DNA from: Romanomermis culicivorax | Lineage: Eukaryota > Nematoda > Enoplea > Mermithida > Mermithidae | Length of the DNA stretch: 64,000 nt | Direction of reading: 5' to 3' | NCBI GenBank assembly: GCA_963922205.1 | Contig: CAWUHX010000100.1 | Location: 62,001-126,000 of the forward strand | Shown here: piece by piece, positions 24,158 to 37,300 of the stretch | Numbering within the stretch: position 1 is the first letter of the stretch | Layout: each line of letters opens with the position of its first letter | The notes under the pieces: model-generated | Told to the model about the DNA's origin: nothing | The model's input: only the letters and a program-made list of their open reading frames with translations | Databases searched by the model: none | Program-made: the position numbers and the translations under genes

Positions 24158-24949
24158 GTGATACTATTCTACCCTTCAGTCAATCTTTTCTACAGTACAA
24201 AGTTTTTACTGCTAAATGCCATGTTGAATTGAACCTACCGACAAAAGGTGAATGAGCAAAGTTTAGATCACATTAGAATAGATATATGCCACCCTGACTA
24301 CTAGTAATTTCTATATTTCGCACCTGGGTTCCGTCACTTTTGCCGCATTCTCTTTTTGTGATCTAGTTCTGTGCCGTTCTCAACCTCGCGGGATTTGATT
24401 CCTCTTACATGAGTTACAAAAGTTTCATAACATTTATTTTACCCTTTCCTTTTTGCTGCATAAAAACAATATAAAACACCAACTTTGCCATTCGTACATC
24501 AACAAAACGCGCAACAAATTTATAAAATGTATATAAGATCGTTCCCGAACAGAATCTTAGAAAACAGTGACTACGATAGAAAGTGTGAAAAATACATAGT
24601 AACGATGAAAGTGTAAGCTCAGAAATCTATTATTCCCGTGTAAAAAATCAAGAAAGCACAAAAACAAGGCTGCGGGCAGACAACAATATTATGATCGGTA
24701 CCTATATTCAGTGGAAGCGTACATAAAAAATTTTAAGCGAAAAATAATCATTGAACTTGAAATTTGCGAATGTTCAGAAATCAAAATGCTAGTTTTTTCA
24801 CATTCGCCACCAGGAAACTCTTGGAATAAATTCGTGCGCAGAAATTTTTGGATGTGAAAAAATAATATACATTTGGCTATCGAGGAATCAAAAAATACAC
24901 ATCTTTGATCTGCGGCGAAAGTCGTCCAACTATGAAAAACACGTTTTTT
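24158..24949. other. Aralar 3' flank / probable 3' UTR
   Basis: No ORF of note. A minus-strand AATAAA (plus TTTATT near 24432) lies about 515 bp beyond the aralar stop codon and could serve as its polyadenylation signal (inference). LTR element 1 begins immediately beyond. Confidence 0.5.
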
Positions 24950-25336
24950 TTAACTTTTGTCAGCACTTCTCAGTTGACTGTTAGATGCTTCGACTTCGAA
25001 TTTCGGGAAAAACAATCCGAATTTATGTTGAACGCCGGCGAACGTTGCCGCTGCCAAACGATAGCCGCCGGCGTGATCCGGATTGTGTGATAAATGATCG
25101 GTTAAGGTCGTCGGTACGGCTACTTCCGAACCGGCCGGTCGATTGCCGCCGAAATCTACGTAAAACACGCGTTGCAGTAGTTCGTAGACCATAAGAGTGA
25201 CGCCGAATTGGGGGCTACTGCGGAAAACGCGCGCCGCCGTGCCTTTCCAAAACGCTTTCCAACCTTCTTCGCGTAATATTTTACGATAACAATCGACGAG
25301 GCCGTCGTAAGTTGTTTGACCGGCTCGAGCGGCGAC
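24950..25336 (-). CDS. aralar1: Aralar exon 8 (carrier repeat 3 and C-terminus)
   Basis: It encodes [20 protein letters not shown] and [20 protein letters not shown], then a lineage-specific tail ending LRSADKS before the stop. [12 protein letters not shown] is the highly conserved end of repeat 3. Confidence 0.97.
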   Translation of the reverse strand, partial: VAARAGQTTYDGLVDCYRKILREEGWKAFWKGTAARVFRSSPQFGVTLMVYELLQRVFYVDFGGNRPAGSEVAVPTTLTDHLSHNPDHAGGYRLAAATFAGVQHKFGLFFPKFEVEASNSQLRSADKS

Positions 25337-28300
25337 CTGGAAAATCAAAAAATTTATGAAAAACAAAGACAACTGATTCAAAAAACCCAAATATAGATTT
25401 TTCGAATCACGATTAAAAAAGTTTCTGAGCAATATTGATGTGATACGCTTCTTCACATTTTTTCGATTTTTAACGACAGAATTTTTTCTCAACATTGCTT
25501 TGTTTTGTGTTGAAATGGAATACGAAAATTCACAACTTATGTCCACTCCAATTTCGGCGAATTATAGCAAAACTGGTGTCGCCCCTTATTCACGTTTTGT
25601 CACAAAATTTTTTCATTCCGCGCACTGTAAACTTGAGGTCGTGTTCACCATCGTGTTTTAGATTAAGCATGTTTAAGGCCAAATGCATGACTAATTAAAA
25701 TTATGTTGTTTGGTGCAACAGGCGTGGTTAGCACTAAACGCTATTCTCCATCATGTTTGGCGGAATATTTTTCTCCATATCTGAGACGACGGACAATCGG
25801 AGAAAGCGAAAAAATTACCCACTCCTGGTTTCATGAACAATGTTACTTTTTTCCTTTCATTTTTATCTATCTTACAGTACTTTTTCTCAGTTGTACATTA
25901 CGATGAACAGATCATTCAAAACCAGGAGAATATTATAATGATAAAAAAATATTCCGTGAGTCTATTGTACACTCAATCCGGTTTGACGAACAACGGTTCT
26001 GTGCGTGATATTTTTTGTTCAAAACCCGAAATATATTCAGTTCAAATGTGAAATTTACAGCAAGATTGATAATAATGTGTCGATTGAGGGTTACGTCTTC
26101 ACGAAGTTATATCCACATCACAGAAAACTTTTAAAATACCAGTGTGAATGCCACTAAAAACAGCTTTTCCTCATTTTAACGTAGCTCCCTAAACGAAGAA
26201 AAATTTTAAGCATAACCAGGCTAAAATACGATGATGAAGCAGTTAATAAGATAGACAAGTTTAGCGACTTCCTCGAGCAACGATTAGTGCTAAGACATGA
26301 TAATAAATGCGACCTTTAACTTAATGGATTATATCATAGATAACGATGAGATAAAGAAATGAAATTTGCGTACTTGGAGTCTAGTTTTAATAACGTCGGC
26401 AGGAGTGACCAATCCCGCTGCCGGTACGCCGGCGATGAAAGCGCTTATAAATAACGATGGCAGATTATTGTGGCCATTTACATCAGCCGTCCACGTTTTA
26501 GCGTGAGCGTAGACGGGGAAATAGATGGCCGAAAAGGGTATGTCGCGTAAAAAACAAGCTTTCGAGCCTTTGTATAGGCCGAAAAGGCCTAAGTCTTTGA
26601 AAATGGTCGACAGACTAACGCGTGGACCGGCTTGTATTTCGCCTGCCGTTTGTAGACGGATTTTCACAATTTCCACCGGGTTTGTGAACATTACCTAAAA
26701 TTGATCCCAACTGCAGATTGATCAAGAGGTTTAAACTGGCCTAAAATCGAAAAAAGAACATGGGATTCAACAACGATTTTTTAAAGATTTTACTCATTAA
26801 TTGCTATACTTCCTGAATTTTATACTACTGAAAATTTATTTTATTATTTGTACTCCAATGTATTTTAGACAAATATTTTTTGCATTATTTCACTTACTAT
26901 ATTTCACTTCTCGCAATGTTGTTACTGTTCATAATGATGTCTTTGTCTCTTCAAAGCTTCTGGTTAATTTTGCTCTAAAAGTTTTCGAGCTTCACGTTTA
27001 CTAGATATCAACGATTCCCTTTGTTCTATGAATTCTGTTTACATATTTTGACGACTAAAATGAAACCGTCTCATTCTACATTTATGTTTGAATATCGAGT
27101 CATTGTTCAAATGAATAATTTTGGGCTGACCGAATCACACATGTAATTGGGGGGGGGGGGGGCGCTATAGGAACACTCCAGAATCATTCAATCATATGGC
27201 TAGTGTGGTAGTCATAGGAACTTCCATACTCTTGGTCGGAAAAATACGGAGTTTTTTGATGAAAAATGTCAATTTTTAAACAAAAAATGGTCAAAAACGT
27301 CAATGCTCTCGGCGCTTTGCGCAATGATTACATTTTTTACGGTTTTTTAGACGAACTTACGACTTTTTGAACAGTTTTCCAACTTTTTTTTGAAAAAAAT
27401 CGAAACTGTTCCCTTCAAAGATCCCTTGCCCTGAAATTTGGGAGAATTAACGAGAGACCCCGTTACATTATGAACCGAATAATCGGTAGGTGTTATAAGT
27501 CAAGACTTTTTCACATACTGAAACCTTGTTTGGCTGACACCGTGCATCACGAATGTCAAATTTTTCCGCTCATCTTTTTACGAAACACAATCTTTTTTTT
27601 AATTCAATTTTTTTACTACCAAAAAGCGTTGGTATTACTGCGTCCAGTTCACACCACTCTTATAACGTTATACACACTTGAGCATAGTGGGTTATTGAAA
27701 GGGGATTGATGGGGCGAGGCTTCGGCTTAGGGCGCAGGCTTAAGCCCACGCCTGAACCTAAGCCAAGCCCAAGCTCAAGCCTGAGCCTAAGCCCCGCCCC
27801 GTTAATCCCCTTCATATAACCCACTATGCTCAAATGTGTATAACGTTATAACATGGATGTAAACCAGACGCAGTAATACCAAAGCTTCCGGGAGCCTGAT
27901 CACTTTAGGGCTTTTTCGACTGCCAAAAAACTTCGCTCACAATTTACAAAAAGGAATTTCAGAATATCCGGGCACTTTTCAAATTCTAAGTTAATTTAAT
28001 ATTATATTACAAGAAAACTTACCTGAGAAGCACCGCCGCAGCTGCCGGCCAAAATTTCGGCCCACAAAGGAATTTTTCCCTGCCTCGTGAAACGATCGCG
28101 TACGAAATCGTTGGTCGCCAATTTGATGGCTTTTTCAGGCGCGACGCCCAGAAGCTGGGGTACGAGGCCGCGGTACAATCCGACGAAACCTTCGTGCCGT
28201 ATAACTTTGCGAAAACAATCCCAACTATTTTTGTACATAACTTCGCCGACCATAGTCATATTACGTTGATTTTGCATCCTTGTTTTTACTAGATCAATGG

Positions 28301-31300
28301 GATAGACAGCTGTGGCGCCGCACGCGCCTGCCATGGCACCCATGCTGAATCTAAAAAAAAATTTTACGATAACATGATTGTGTATAATGGTAGTATCTAT
28401 GGAATTGGTTGTGGAACTGCGAAACTATTATAAATATAAATATAAATAACCCGGTTACTAAAGCTCCGGATGGCCAGAAAATATTCGTCCGACACCCCTC
28501 TGAACTCTAAATAATATATTTCTTTTTGTTTTTGCTCACTGACTCTACATAAAATGTCAAAGGACCCCGTCGGGAAAATTCTTGCCGTGCGTGTCTAGAG
28601 CGAAACGTATGCAAGCAGCGAAAATGCAGAAAAACTTTAATCAGGTCCTGTAGTCTGTATTTCACAAAATTCTTTCTTGTAAATAGAAAAATGAAATAAG
28701 TACCAGCCTTTAAGTCGTTTCAAAAAGTTCTTACTGTAGGATTTTATGGTTTGAAGAAATGTTGAGAGTTGATTGAATATGTACAAATTTTCAGTCGCGT
28801 TTGACATACGGTTCGGCAGGAAATCACAAAAATATAAAATATAACTTGAACTTCACATGATCCGAATTTTTTTCCGCACAAAAATTGTCTTCCCTTCCAG
28901 GCTGAAATCATTCGAAACGAGCGAACATTGCAGATTACCAAGAAAATCTTCTAACGTTATTCCTTCCTTTCAACAATATTATTTTAAAATAATTGAGCAA
29001 AAAAGTAGCTGTTGGCATTTCTATGATTATAGCTAGAGATTTATAGATTTCAATTAATTCAATTTCCAGATATTGATTTCCTAGAACGCTAGAAAACGAG
29101 TCTTTTCAACCCTTATCCACCGTTTTTCCTCTGAAGCTTTTTTCTACAAGGAAACCACACCTAAATTTTTTTCCTCATTTTTCATAAATTTTCCACATTT
29201 TTAAAAACGTTTATAATGTGGCCACGAATGCTGTCCTCTGCATTCTAAGAGCATACACAAACATTCTGATGTTTTTGGAGCAAGTAACCTGCAAAAATGA
29301 GGAAAAATAGAGAAAATTCTAGCCAGGGCGGTCATATTGAGCTGATGAACGACATATTTGGTTTAAAATGGGTGGAAGCATATTAACGATCAGGGCCATG
29401 CACAAGGGGGGCGGCGAGGGCGGCCGCCCCCCCCCCCCCCGTTGAGGCAATATGCACACAGTGTATCGCGTAAAATCGACATTTTCTGAGGCTATTTAGT
29501 GAAAAAAATTTAGTCCGCCCCCCAAGAAAAAATCCTGCACACGGCCCCGTTAACGATAGATTTCTGATAAATTTAGCGGTATAAGTATTTCAGTAATTCT
29601 GATTAGAGATATCGAATTTTATCTATTTCTTAGTCTGGCTCGAAGCGCCGAACAAATTTTCGGGTTTTTATACTCTAAAACCCTGCAAAAATGAATCTTT
29701 GCAACAAACATTGTTGAATACAGATAAATGATGTCTTCAATCTTTATGGTTTATAAATGCAAGTTCACGTTGAAAACGTTTAAAAAATTCCAAACCAGCG
29801 AGAGAAAACATTGACTGGATTGATGGAAAATCTCAATTGATATAATTCAATATCTGACATAATTCAATTGATAGGAACTGTTAAAGGTCAATTATTAAGT
29901 TAAAGTACTAACGGCCGTAGCTGATACAAGACAATGACTAATATACCGACGCGCCGGAAAATGTCAAAATTATGACTTTTAAAAGATCACCAAAATGCAT
30001 CTTGCCGGTACTGAACTGCACTTTCAAAATTTTTTCACAATGGATAGGACCTCATTTGAGGAAAAATACGATGCCCTTATCAATAAAATACAAGCTTTAA
30101 ATTTTCCGTCGAAAACTGTGTATTCATTATGTCCCCATGAAAAAATGTGTGTCCACAAAGTTCTTAAAACTGAAAGCAAGAGAAATAATTGATAACATAA
30201 CATCAGTAGAAAATCTCAATTTCCAACAAAATCCAAACCGAATATACTCGAGATCACTGATTTGTAAATGAGAAGAGGAACTTTAAATCATAAACACCGT
30301 GAACGTTTATTTTTTTCCGGTGCATGGCATAAGAGACTTTTGGAATACAGAGGCTATGAAATGTTGGAAAAAGTATTCTAGAGATAAGTTGTAATATTCT
30401 CGGTTTAGATTTTCAGTCAACAAATGATAGCATTGAATAAATATATAAGAAAAATCAGAAAAATTCGCAAATTCATATCCAATTCTCACTATATTTTCAA
30501 AAAAGTATCGTGTTTTACTCACTCTAATTTGAGATGAGAAACAGCAGATTAGTGAAAACAATCAAGGATAACTGGGAAATAAAACTAAACTTATTTTTGG
30601 CTATGCCTCAGCCTAATTTTGGTGAATATTATAAATTATTATCATTACCGGCGCGAGGTGCTCAAAATTAAGTATTTTTCCAAAAAAATTGAAAAAAAAC
30701 AAAATTTTTCCAATTTGCCTATAGGTATACAGGAAAAAAATCGTATTGCAAAAGCTCCGGAGGAGGGGGGGGGGGGGTAGGCGGCCGCCCCCCACCCCCC
30801 TAAATCGGCACTTGGTTTAAACGCTTATTAAATTTTTGAAGAGAATAACTGATATTGTGACGAACAATTTTTAGTCGGCTCGACGAGTCAATTGCTAAAT
30901 GCTAACGCACGACAATTTTTATACAAGACAGCGATTTCTGGAAAACTGAAGGAGTCCGAAATATACAACAATTGAGTAATGCGGTGTTCAAGTCAAGTTA
31001 AATTATTCAAGGATTCATTGGAAACATTATCAGAAACAGAATAGAACACTACCATAGTCAGAGGTCCCCAAGGTCAGATTTTTCAGGTGGGGTTAAGTTG
31101 AAAATTTGTGGGGGTAGTGAAGCTTAATGTCCACTAAGCATTTCATTTTTGGCTCAAAATTAGGCAACCAGTGATCAATTTTCAGGACTTTAGGTAGTGG
31201 CAAAACCTCCCTCATACCCCTCCCTATGGGGCACTCTGGTCAGTTATATTGCAAATGCTTACGAAATAGGTCGATTCTTGATATGAGTTTCGCTTTTTAA

Positions 31301-34300
31301 TCAAATATTCTGTGAAAAGTAAGCTGTGATACAGCAGTTAATTTTTGGAAAATGATTCTACCAGAACAGTTAGTAACATGCCATGAATTTTTAACCAGAC
31401 TTACCGATACATACTTTCCAATAAATGCGTACCAATGCCACGTTCTGACGGATTTTTGACGGCTTTAACGTTGGTTAATCGTCGAACGTAAGACACGTGC
31501 TTCAAATGTTCGGGATCGATATTTTCCAGATCTTTGAAATTCATCGTTTTACGACTGGGATGAGCGAGATTGGCTAACCGGAATAAGATCTCAACTTCCA
31601 AAGGGGTGACCTGAGCGTAAGGTTGAGCCGCGTATAAATATTCTTCTTTGGCGATCTTAAAATTAGATACCTACATTTATCGATCGGATTGAATTAAAAC
31701 GAAAATGTACAAAAAAATACAAAAATACGATACAAAAAGGGAAATATGCTTGGTTTCTAGGATGATAAAAGAATCTCTAGTGACGAAAATCGTTAAGGAA
31801 AGAACGTGTCTAAAAGAATAGAATAGTGATGAGTGGAGTCACTACTAGCAGGACTAATGAAAACATGCTGTATCGAACGTAGGCGCACTTAACATGATGC
31901 GTTTGCATAAATCATCTTCAGTTTTCATACCAAAAATGGATATATTTACAGGGAGCAAGTCAGAACAAAGTGTATCATTTGTATTTGACCGTATCAGTTA
32001 AAAAAAATTACCAACTTCTGCCACTTTGGTGTAAACAATTCGATGAACAATTAAAATTTACTAAAATTCAGTCATAAATGGGCTATACAATCAGAATAAA
32101 TCTGAAGATGATTTTAAAATCTTTGATTACAGTAAAATACTTTGTATGAAATCCACTATCACCAATGACACATGACAGAATCCACTGATGTATAGTATCT
32201 CATGAATATGTAGAAGTGAAAAGAATTGTCATATGTCGTAAAGGTCGAGACCTGAGCCTGATCCGTGATTCATCACAAACGTAAGCTGCAATGACGCTGA
32301 AAAAGCGATACCAATGCACAACCTCTTAGAATATGTCCATTATCTGCGATTTGTTTTGACAAGAGATTACCCACACAAACACGAGCAACAAACGTGAATA
32401 TCCCGCTTCTCATATAGGTCGAAAAAACTGGTGTTGACAAAACATTTGGGTACAAATGGTATGATGCAATGGTAAGAAAGAATGACGTTTCTTCCCCCCC
32501 GCTCTTATTTTGGCGACCTTTGGAAAAATTTTGCGGTAAAAACGTCCAACATGTGCTTTTTATGTGATGCGAATAATAGAACAGGGAAGATTATTTTTGT
32601 CTAGACTCCTTTATTTGAAAAATGTGAAGGCAATGTGAGAAATGTGACAACAAAAAAATGGGTGACGCACTCATGCCGAAAACTAGAAAATACACGATCT
32701 TACGAGTTTCCATACCTTTTTCTAATCTGGAAAAGTCCACTCGGCAGCCACTACTGTAAAATGACGAATATGAGAACTTTTCACGTGAAAATGTTTGAAA
32801 GGACGTGAAAGCTCGTAACTGAAGAAATTATAAAAACGTTACTTTTCGGTATTAAATGCATGTGGAACTTTGAGATCGAGAACTGTAGGGCTCGACCCTG
32901 GGTTGAGAAATTCTTGGGTAAGAAACAAAAAAGAAACTCCCCCCAACCTTCGACCATATCGCTGCAGCCCCAGCTTTTGAGATTGAAGAAAGCTGACTTC
33001 TTTGATAGGAAATATTCGTTTCCGATCTCAGAACTCCATTGATTTAGGGGGGTTAGCGGGATCTTTCATGGGTCATAGACATTTTTTAACCTTAAAATTC
33101 GGAAAAATGGTTGAAAAATGGTTTTGCGAAAAAAGTATGGATGGCTCACGCCAGATTTTTATGCCGTGATATCGTAAAAACAATGATTTACGCTGTAAAA
33201 GTAAATTTTTCATGTAAATCAGAAATCCAAAACTACATCTTGTTTGATGATCAGCTTCGACTTTGTTGTCCTATGCATCAACATTTTTGGCGCAGATCAA
33301 CTTGATTCCAGTATCAAAATAGAATCTAGCATTACTTATTTACTACGTTTTTTCCCTTTTCGAGAAATTTGACCACCGAGTGCACGATTTTTTGTGCGAA
33401 ACAAAAATTTTTGGCTCCGTAAAAATTTTTTCTAGCGTCTTGGTACATTGTACAATGATTTTTTCTGGGTGGTTAATTACCACTATTATGTTGTACAAAC
33501 TAAGAATCTTTCGTAAAAAACGTTATCGATCTTTGTGCACGTATATACTAAGAGACTCGTACAAAAAAAACAGTGACCGAGTGCGCCAATTTTCTCGGGG
33601 AAGTAAATGTGTTTTAGACGTCTGGTGGGTGTTAAACCCTCGATGCTACCTATGCTGTTGTCTGATTCAGCGTGAATATTCACATATGTTTCAAAAAATT
33701 TGACTAAATTTGTAGCTATAATTGTCTGGATTTCCCTGAGTTTGATTTTCAAGTAAACAGTGTTTGATGCAGCGTTCCAGTACGTGATACTGTTTGAGAA
33801 GAAATAGTTTTTGAATTTTTTCCATATTCATCCTATGCGTTACATGCTATATGTACGTATAAGCACTAGCACCGATGCAAGGGCCTAAGCACCTGTACCG
33901 ACAAGAAGGTCGACGACGAAGTATCACTAGAAAAATTTCACAAAAATTCGAAATTATGGCGCAGAGCCCCAAAAAATTGGAGTTTTTGACCATAACAGTT
34001 CAGAAATGACCATTTTTCGTCAAAAATTTAACATTTTTCATCTCTTAAGATCAGCTTGGACAGTCATATGATTGGCATTTGGATGGAAACCGTTAGGAGT
34101 TATCATATGGCCGCCAGCCATATGGTCGACAATTTTCGCACGGGGGATTCTAATCGCACTCTTTCCGATGAGGTTACCGCGATAATTCCGCCAAAATGCA
34201 ACCCATATTCCTGGCAAAATTTATCAGCACGAGTTGAAATAAATGTCCTCAAAAACAAGAAAAACGTTCATAATAAAGTAGTTGTATCATGTGGAACAAA

Positions 34301-37300
34301 CTTATTTAGAAAATTTTGAACGTCAAAAACGATCAACGATGACGAAAATATAGTAGTAAAAAAGTAAATGGAAAGTAAATGGTTTTCTTAAAATGATAAC
34401 GAGACAACGTCAAAATCGATCTCATATTTATTGAACTGATACTTTCAACAAAAAAGTTTTGACAGAGACCCATCAAAGACCCATCAATTGCTTTATGGAA
34501 TAATCTGAACTCACACCGTAACCTCACTGCAAGCAATAAAACGGTTCTTTGTAGAAATCATGTCCTCCTTTTTATGTATAATGATGACTTTTAATTTCTA
34601 TCAAAACTATTTCAAATTCAAATTCAAAATTCAAAGAAGCCTAGCTATGCCTCAAATTCTTCTCACACATTCTCGGAACCTAACTTTTTTACATGATCAA
34701 ACCAGAATTACCCTGATAATTAACTTTTGCTCTGGAAAATTGAAATCTTTTCTTCAACAACACTTCTTCCTTGGATCACGGTCCAAAGTTCGATGAACTA
34801 AACGTTCCCTTAACGTCACCTACGAAAGCTCCTAACCATTCCTGCACAGCATAGAAATCCTGCTGGGGGTCAGCCAGGACAAGAGGTAGAATGGAAATTT
34901 TTATTCGTTCTTGATAACAAAAAGAAAGGTCATAGAGAGGTCTCATAACATTCGAGCAGCATATTCCTCAACCTATATTAGTCAGATATGTGAAATTATT
35001 CGCTTAGATAGCACTTTTTAAAGTTTTAATGTTACTTCTTTGGAATCAAGTATGCTTTGTTTAGAAAAATTGTCAAACGATAGTATCATTTCTATTTTTA
35101 TGACGATTTTATCTTTAACCCCCCCCCCACATGCATGTATGCTCCTTACATTATTGAAACTTTCTAGCAACAATCTCTCTCTAAACTCTGCCCAGAATTC
35201 TGATATAAAGGGTATGTTCTATAGGACAATCGTCCGTCGGATATCTGTCAGATTTGTCAGTGAGCCCGCGTTTTTCTGCACCCGGGTTTCTGCACAGTGC
35301 AGAAAAGCCAAAAAAAAGTTTCTGCTCTGCGGTTTTCTCCTGTTACCACTGTTTTTTCCCCGGGCCTTTGTATTTTTAAGCTTTTTCAAACTTCTGCTGT
35401 TGTTTAGAGCTGTTAATTCATTAAAATTGAGGAACAATTTGAAATTTTTGAGTTTGATCGAAGTCTAATCTACAAGTACTGTGGAACAAATTTTCCACCA
35501 AACTATCCAAGAGCATAATGACTTTGAATTACATGAGAAATCGACGGTTAAGTCCTCTATGATGACGAGTGAGAGCCCAAAAAAGATTCTTTGTATATTT
35601 ACATATTATATTAGTTCATGTTCTACATTTTTTATGATATTCTACAATTATTCGTTCTATAAGTACATATCCAATTTTCTATTATAGTCGGTTATTTCTA
35701 TTGGGGTTTATTCTTTCCATAATCACGTTTAAGGTCACCATCCAATCGATTGTCTTGTCATATATGCATTACATTCCAAAGTCTTAATGAATCCTCAACT
35801 GAACTTTAAACCAGGCTACAGTAATCCGATGTTTTTTTGATCTTTGATCTTTAAGTAAGTGCCTCAACCAAACCCATAACCTGCAACCCATACATATAGT
35901 TTCACATGTATACTGGGAAAGAATATCAAATCCAGAATCCGATCCTGATGTCCGAAAATATTTGTTCTTCTCGACTTCCATAATCATTTCATTAACTTTC
36001 AATTTACTAACTCTATTAGCTTAATATTCATTTCTGAGTTCGCAATCACTCGATCTGATGATGTTTAAAAATGCTTTAATTTAACTTCGATAAGACAAAT
36101 GTTCAAAAATATTGCACTTATTATAAGAGATACGCAATAACAAATGGAGAGAGGAAATTTAGATATTAAAAAACAGGTGCAAACATAGCACGCTGAAACA
36201 TAACTAAATTTCATCATTCTTACTTCTATTTGCAAATTTCCTTTTGCGATTAGCAAATATATCCTTTTGAATAATTCTAATTTGGCCAATAAACTATTGA
36301 ATGCTAAATAATACGGGAAAGTGACGTCGCTGGCGCCAGCGCCCGACAAGGATGTGGCCGAAATTAAATTTTCCCTTACAAAGGTTGTCAGCATGTGACT
36401 TTTGACCGTCGTCATAATTTCTTGAAAATTGTTAGCTTTAATAAAACCGAGATTAGATCTAAAAAGATGTAAAAAAATGGTTGTGACATGAAACTAAACT
36501 TCATGATAGACAGCGATCAAATGATACTGGGTGAATTATGATTTTCAATAACTTCAAACACTCAGTTTGCTTACTTATCAAATTTTTTGAAAGCCTGAAC
36601 GCCTTGTTCTTCGTAAAAATCATGCAATAATTGACAAAAGTCGAAATAGGTTATTGCACGTTTTTTGTCCGCACCGAAATAAGACTTAATGAATTGGCAA
36701 TCAAAGTCGAAATTGGCTTCTATCACAGGCTGAGTTAAACGTATTATACGTTGAAATTCGTCGAAAGTTACCGTTTTTGACGCATTTGTATCGAAAATTT
36801 CGAATGCTGTCTGATACAAAGCGTCCGGACTACGTAAAATATTTTCGAAAGCCTGAATGAAAAAGAAAAGGTAATAAAATCACATGGGAAAGACGCTTTT
36901 TTTCATTCATAGATAGAAGGTATCAATTCTCCGCGTAGCATTCAATGCTTAAAAATCGAATATTGTTTGAAATATAGGAAAACTAAATTAGAGAGAACCG
37001 ATTTACCGACGTGAAGTTGAAAGCGCCTCTTAGTACGTAGAAAAATCAAATAATGCAATAGTAAAAATCTAAAAGGTTTGACAAGTAAAAAATTAACGAT
37101 TTTTAGTAGTGTCGAAATTTTAATTCAAAGTAGAGTAGATCAATCGAAAAATTTTAATTCACCTGAAACTCGTCGAAACTTATCAAACCATCTTTGGACG
37201 TATCGGCAGCGCTGGCAATCAATTTAACGGCTTCTTTATTAAAATTTTCTTCCATACATAAACCCAGATATTTCCGCACGAAATCTTCGGGTGTCATAAA

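Noticed and set aside
25440-26051. Plus-strand ORFs in aralar intron 7
   Set aside because: Short, antisense to the gene, no motifs, no splice-compatible continuation.
33111-36002. ORF cluster in aralar intron 4 as a nested gene
   Set aside because: Frames are short and AT-driven, on both strands, without recognisable domains or consistent splice signals.
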